Shown: positions 23,874-25,984 of the stretch, piece by piece
Numbering within the stretch: the first letter of the stretch is position 1
Layout: each line of letters starts with the position of its first letter
Assembly (NCBI GenBank): GCA_937926265.1
Contig: CALAZS010000025.1
Span: forward strand, 1 to 25,984
Direction: 5' to 3'
From: an uncultured Gammaproteobacteria bacterium
GTDB taxonomy: Bacteria > Pseudomonadota > Gammaproteobacteria > Chromatiales > Chromatiaceae
DNA length: 25,984 nucleotides
Notes under the pieces: generated by a model
Database searches by the model: none
Told to the model about the DNA's origin: nothing
Seen by the model: only the letters and a program-made list of their open reading frames with translations
Made by a program: the position numbers and the translations under genes

Positions 23874-25984
23874 GTGCCGCAGCCTCAATTCACCAAAAAA
23901 AGCATTAAGCATAAGATTGTCCAGCAGGTAACGACCATGGTGCTTGTCACCGTGTTGATCAGTATTGTGGTGGTGCTTTTCCTGGTAAAGAAGCAGGCTG
24001 AAAATCATGCCGGGGAATTATTACGATTCAAGGCAATGGTTCTGCAGGAAAAAATTGATCAGCGACTTGATTTTTTAGTGGAAAACGCCGAGTCGTTAAC
24101 TGCCAACAAGCTCATGGTCAACGCATTAACAGACAGCGAAGGCCGTTCAAAATATTTACCACCATTAATTGAAAATTTCATCTCGGGTAAGGATGTTATC
24201 TCGTTTAACCTGGTTGGGTTTGACGGACAGCCAATCTACCAGTCCCATAAAGAAACACTTCAATATAACCAGTCCACCATGCTGCGTATGGCGCTTGCCT
24301 ACAAGAAAAGCACCAGTTTCTTAAGTGAAGAAAACCAACTCGTTGTTGTCAGTCCGATCGAATATTATTCAACCACTCAGGGTGCAGTAATCGTTGTTTT
24401 TGACCTGAAGTCGATTGTGGTCCAGCAAATTGATGCCAATGATGGTATTTTCGTACGCCTGCTAAAGACCGGTCAGAGTTTGTTTGAACACAACTACCGG
24501 GTTGACCAGCAATATTATTCATATGTTCTCAGTAAAGATAATTATTCCGGGCTTTTGGCCAGTCTGGGTGTGCAGCTGGAAGTGGGTATTGAGAGTGAAA
24601 TTTACCAGAGTCCGATTTTCGACATAGTCTTGCAGTTGCTGGCGGTTGGCATCGTTTTAACCATGATTAGCTGGTTCTTTTCGATCAGAACCGCCCATCG
24701 CATCAGTTCTCCAATTCTCGAATTATTAAACCGCGTAAAATCGGCTACTGAAAACCAGGAGGTTCTCTGCAGTCCGCTGGGAAGTAATGATGAGCTTGAG
24801 GATCTTGCCAGGGCTTTTGATGAAAGAACTTTGAAATTACAACACCAGGCAGAACATGATTACCTGACCGAGCTGCCAAACCGCCTGTTGTTTCTTGATC
24901 GACTGAACCAGTCCATCAAGCTGGCAAACCGTGAAAACTACAATATAGCCGTGCTGTTTATCGACCTGGACAGGTTCAAAGAGGTCAATGATTCATTCGG
25001 CCATGACTTCGGCGATATCCTGTTAAAGCAGGTTGCTGAAAAGATGAAAGCCTTGTTACGTGAGACTGACACCATTGCCAGGCTCGGAGGTGATGAGTTT
25101 ACTGTACTGGTTGGCCATCTTGAAGATGAAGACGATGCGATTGATATTACCGAAAAAATCATGTCGATATTTAAAGACCCGATAAATTTACACGGCCACC
25201 AGTTGTTCATGACCTGTAGTATTGGTATCGCCATGTATCCGCATCATGCCAGGTCAGCTGAAGAACTTTTAAAAAATTCTGATGCTGCCATGTACAAATC
25301 CAAGGCTGAAGGACGCAATACCTTTACATTCTACTCACGTGATATGACCCGGAAAGCCTATGAAAGACTGATCATGGAAAGTTACCTGCGCCAGGCGATT
25401 AATGAACAGCAGTTCCGGCTCAACTTTCAGCCCCAGGTTGATATTAAAAACGGCAATATTATTGGCATGGAATGTCTGATTCGCTGGTCCCATCCGGTTC
25501 AGGGTGAAATCCCGCCATTTAAATTTATCAAGCTGGCTGAAGATACCGGTATGATTATTCCAATCGATCGTTGGGTTTTTGAACAGGCGATAAGCCAGCT
25601 CGCCGAATGGTTGAAGGCAGGCTTAAATCCCGGAGTGTTGTCCATTAACCTTTCCATGGTGCAGATAGGTCATTCTGACTTTATTGAATTTGTTACACAA
25701 ACGCTGGAAGCTTACCAGATGGCACCTGCAAATATTATGTTTGAAGTGACCGAAACAGCCGTTATGCAGGACCCGCATCATTCAATAATTATGCTCAAGC
25801 GTCTCGATGAGCTGGGTATAGGCATCGCAATTGATGATTTCGGCACGGGTCATTCATCACTGGCTTACCTGAAACAATTGCCAATTAAGAAACTCAAGAT
25901 TGACCGCTCTTTTATCAAAGATATTCCTACAGACCAGGAAGATGTCGAATTAACTCGAGCTATTATAGGAATTGCACACGGACT
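23874..25984 (+). CDS. Membrane GGDEF/EAL protein (c-di-GMP turnover), 3' end beyond window
   Basis: The open frame continues past the window edge (703 codons seen). From GTG 23874: TM1 about 22-41, a periplasmic domain of about 210 residues (42-250) without a family I can name, TM2 about 251-272, HAMP-like linker to about 325, GGDEF domain from about 328 with intact RLGGDEF (GGDEF at 405-409) and inhibitory site RETD five residues before it, then EAL from about 513. The EAL motif reads ECL (Glu533), with SINLS, FEVTET, IAIDDFGTG and KLKIDRSF, so the catalytic residues visible are kept. Both cyclase and phosphodiesterase activity are therefore possible. The start is GTG with only weak AGAG upstream. 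It lies 18 bp after the dual binding protein, likely the same operon. Confidence 0.9.
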   Translation, partial: MPQPQFTKKSIKHKIVQQVTTMVLVTVLISIVVVLFLVKKQAENHAGELLRFKAMVLQEKIDQRLDFLVENAESLTANKLMVNALTDSEGRSKYLPPLIENFISGKDVISFNLVGFDGQPIYQSHKETLQYNQSTMLRMALAYKKSTSFLSEENQLVVVSPIEYYSTTQGAVIVVFDLKSIVVQQIDANDGIFVRLLKTGQSLFEHNYRVDQQYYSYVLSKDNYSGLLASLGVQLEVGIESEIYQSPIFDIVLQLLAVGIVLTMISWFFSIRTAHRISSPILELLNRVKSATENQEVLCSPLGSNDELEDLARAFDERTLKLQHQAEHDYLTELPNRLLFLDRLNQSIKLANRENYNIAVLFIDLDRFKEVNDSFGHDFGDILLKQVAEKMKALLRETDTIARLGGDEFTVLVGHLEDEDDAIDITEKIMSIFKDPINLHGHQLFMTCSIGIAMYPHHARSAEELLKNSDAAMYKSKAEGRNTFTFYSRDMTRKAYERLIMESYLRQAINEQQFRLNFQPQVDIKNGNIIGMECLIRWSHPVQGEIPPFKFIKLAEDTGMIIPIDRWVFEQAISQLAEWLKAGLNPGVLSINLSMVQIGHSDFIEFVTQTLEAYQMAPANIMFEVTETAVMQDPHHSIIMLKRLDELGIGIAIDDFGTGHSSLAYLKQLPIKKLKIDRSFIKDIPTDQEDVELTRAIIGIAHG

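Noticed and set aside
1..25984. Mobile islands, CRISPR arrays, toxin-antitoxin or defence genes
   Set aside because: No integrase, transposase, phage gene, direct-repeat array or known defence domain was found; both tRNA genes lack flanking integration signs.

Overview
The window reads as ordinary chromosome of a gammaproteobacterium. The block rpsF-rpsR-(DUF2232)-rplI followed by dnaB, alr and radA, the rnr-rlmB pair, PilU, Rof and several DUF families (2835, 2232, 2927, 3334) are all gammaproteobacterial in character. A secreted Met/Pro/Tyr/Gln-rich protein resembling sulfur-globule envelope proteins and a small c-type cytochrome lipoprotein would suit a sulfur oxidiser, but this is only inference. 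There is no phage, integrase, insertion sequence, CRISPR array or rRNA operon.

Layout. Positions 1-2.7 kb: a cupin gene (-), then DUF2835 and a GT-B glycosyltransferase (+), meeting the globule-like secreted protein (-) at a terminator that lies inside the glycosyltransferase coding end. 2.8-4.8 kb: thiopurine methyltransferase and pilU (-). 4.9-7.5 kb: a fusion of a hydrolase-like domain with a TlpA-like thioredoxin (+), convergent with a minimal chemoreceptor (-). 7.5-8.9 kb (-): rof, tRNA-Arg(CCU), a DUF2927 secreted protein and tRNA-Leu(CAG). 9.0-12.2 kb (+): rnr and rlmB. 12.2-14.2 kb (-): an M48 protease/TPR lipoprotein and a cytochrome c lipoprotein. 14.4-21.6 kb (+): the ribosomal protein operon, a CheX-like DUF3334 protein, dnaB, alr and radA. 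21.7 kb to the end (+): a double periplasmic-binding-domain protein followed 18 bp later by a membrane GGDEF/EAL protein that is cut by the window edge.

Three things stand out. (1) Between alr and radA lie two inverted-repeat elements of one family in opposite orientation. They share short conserved blocks, including GGA-containing hairpin loops, while the stems differ in sequence but remain paired; this looks like a structured RNA or REPIN-like repeat family. (2) The protein at 21.7 kb joins a TRAP (DctP-type) receptor domain to a branched-chain-amino-acid-type binding domain and sits just upstream of a c-di-GMP enzyme with its own periplasmic domain, which suggests a two-ligand sensory module. 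(3) The DUF3334/CheX-like protein ends in a peptide almost identical to the C-terminal CheY-binding helix of E. coli CheZ, so it is a good candidate for a tethered CheY-P phosphatase. Together with the chemoreceptor, PilU and the GGDEF/EAL protein, the window is rich in motility and signalling functions set among housekeeping genes.
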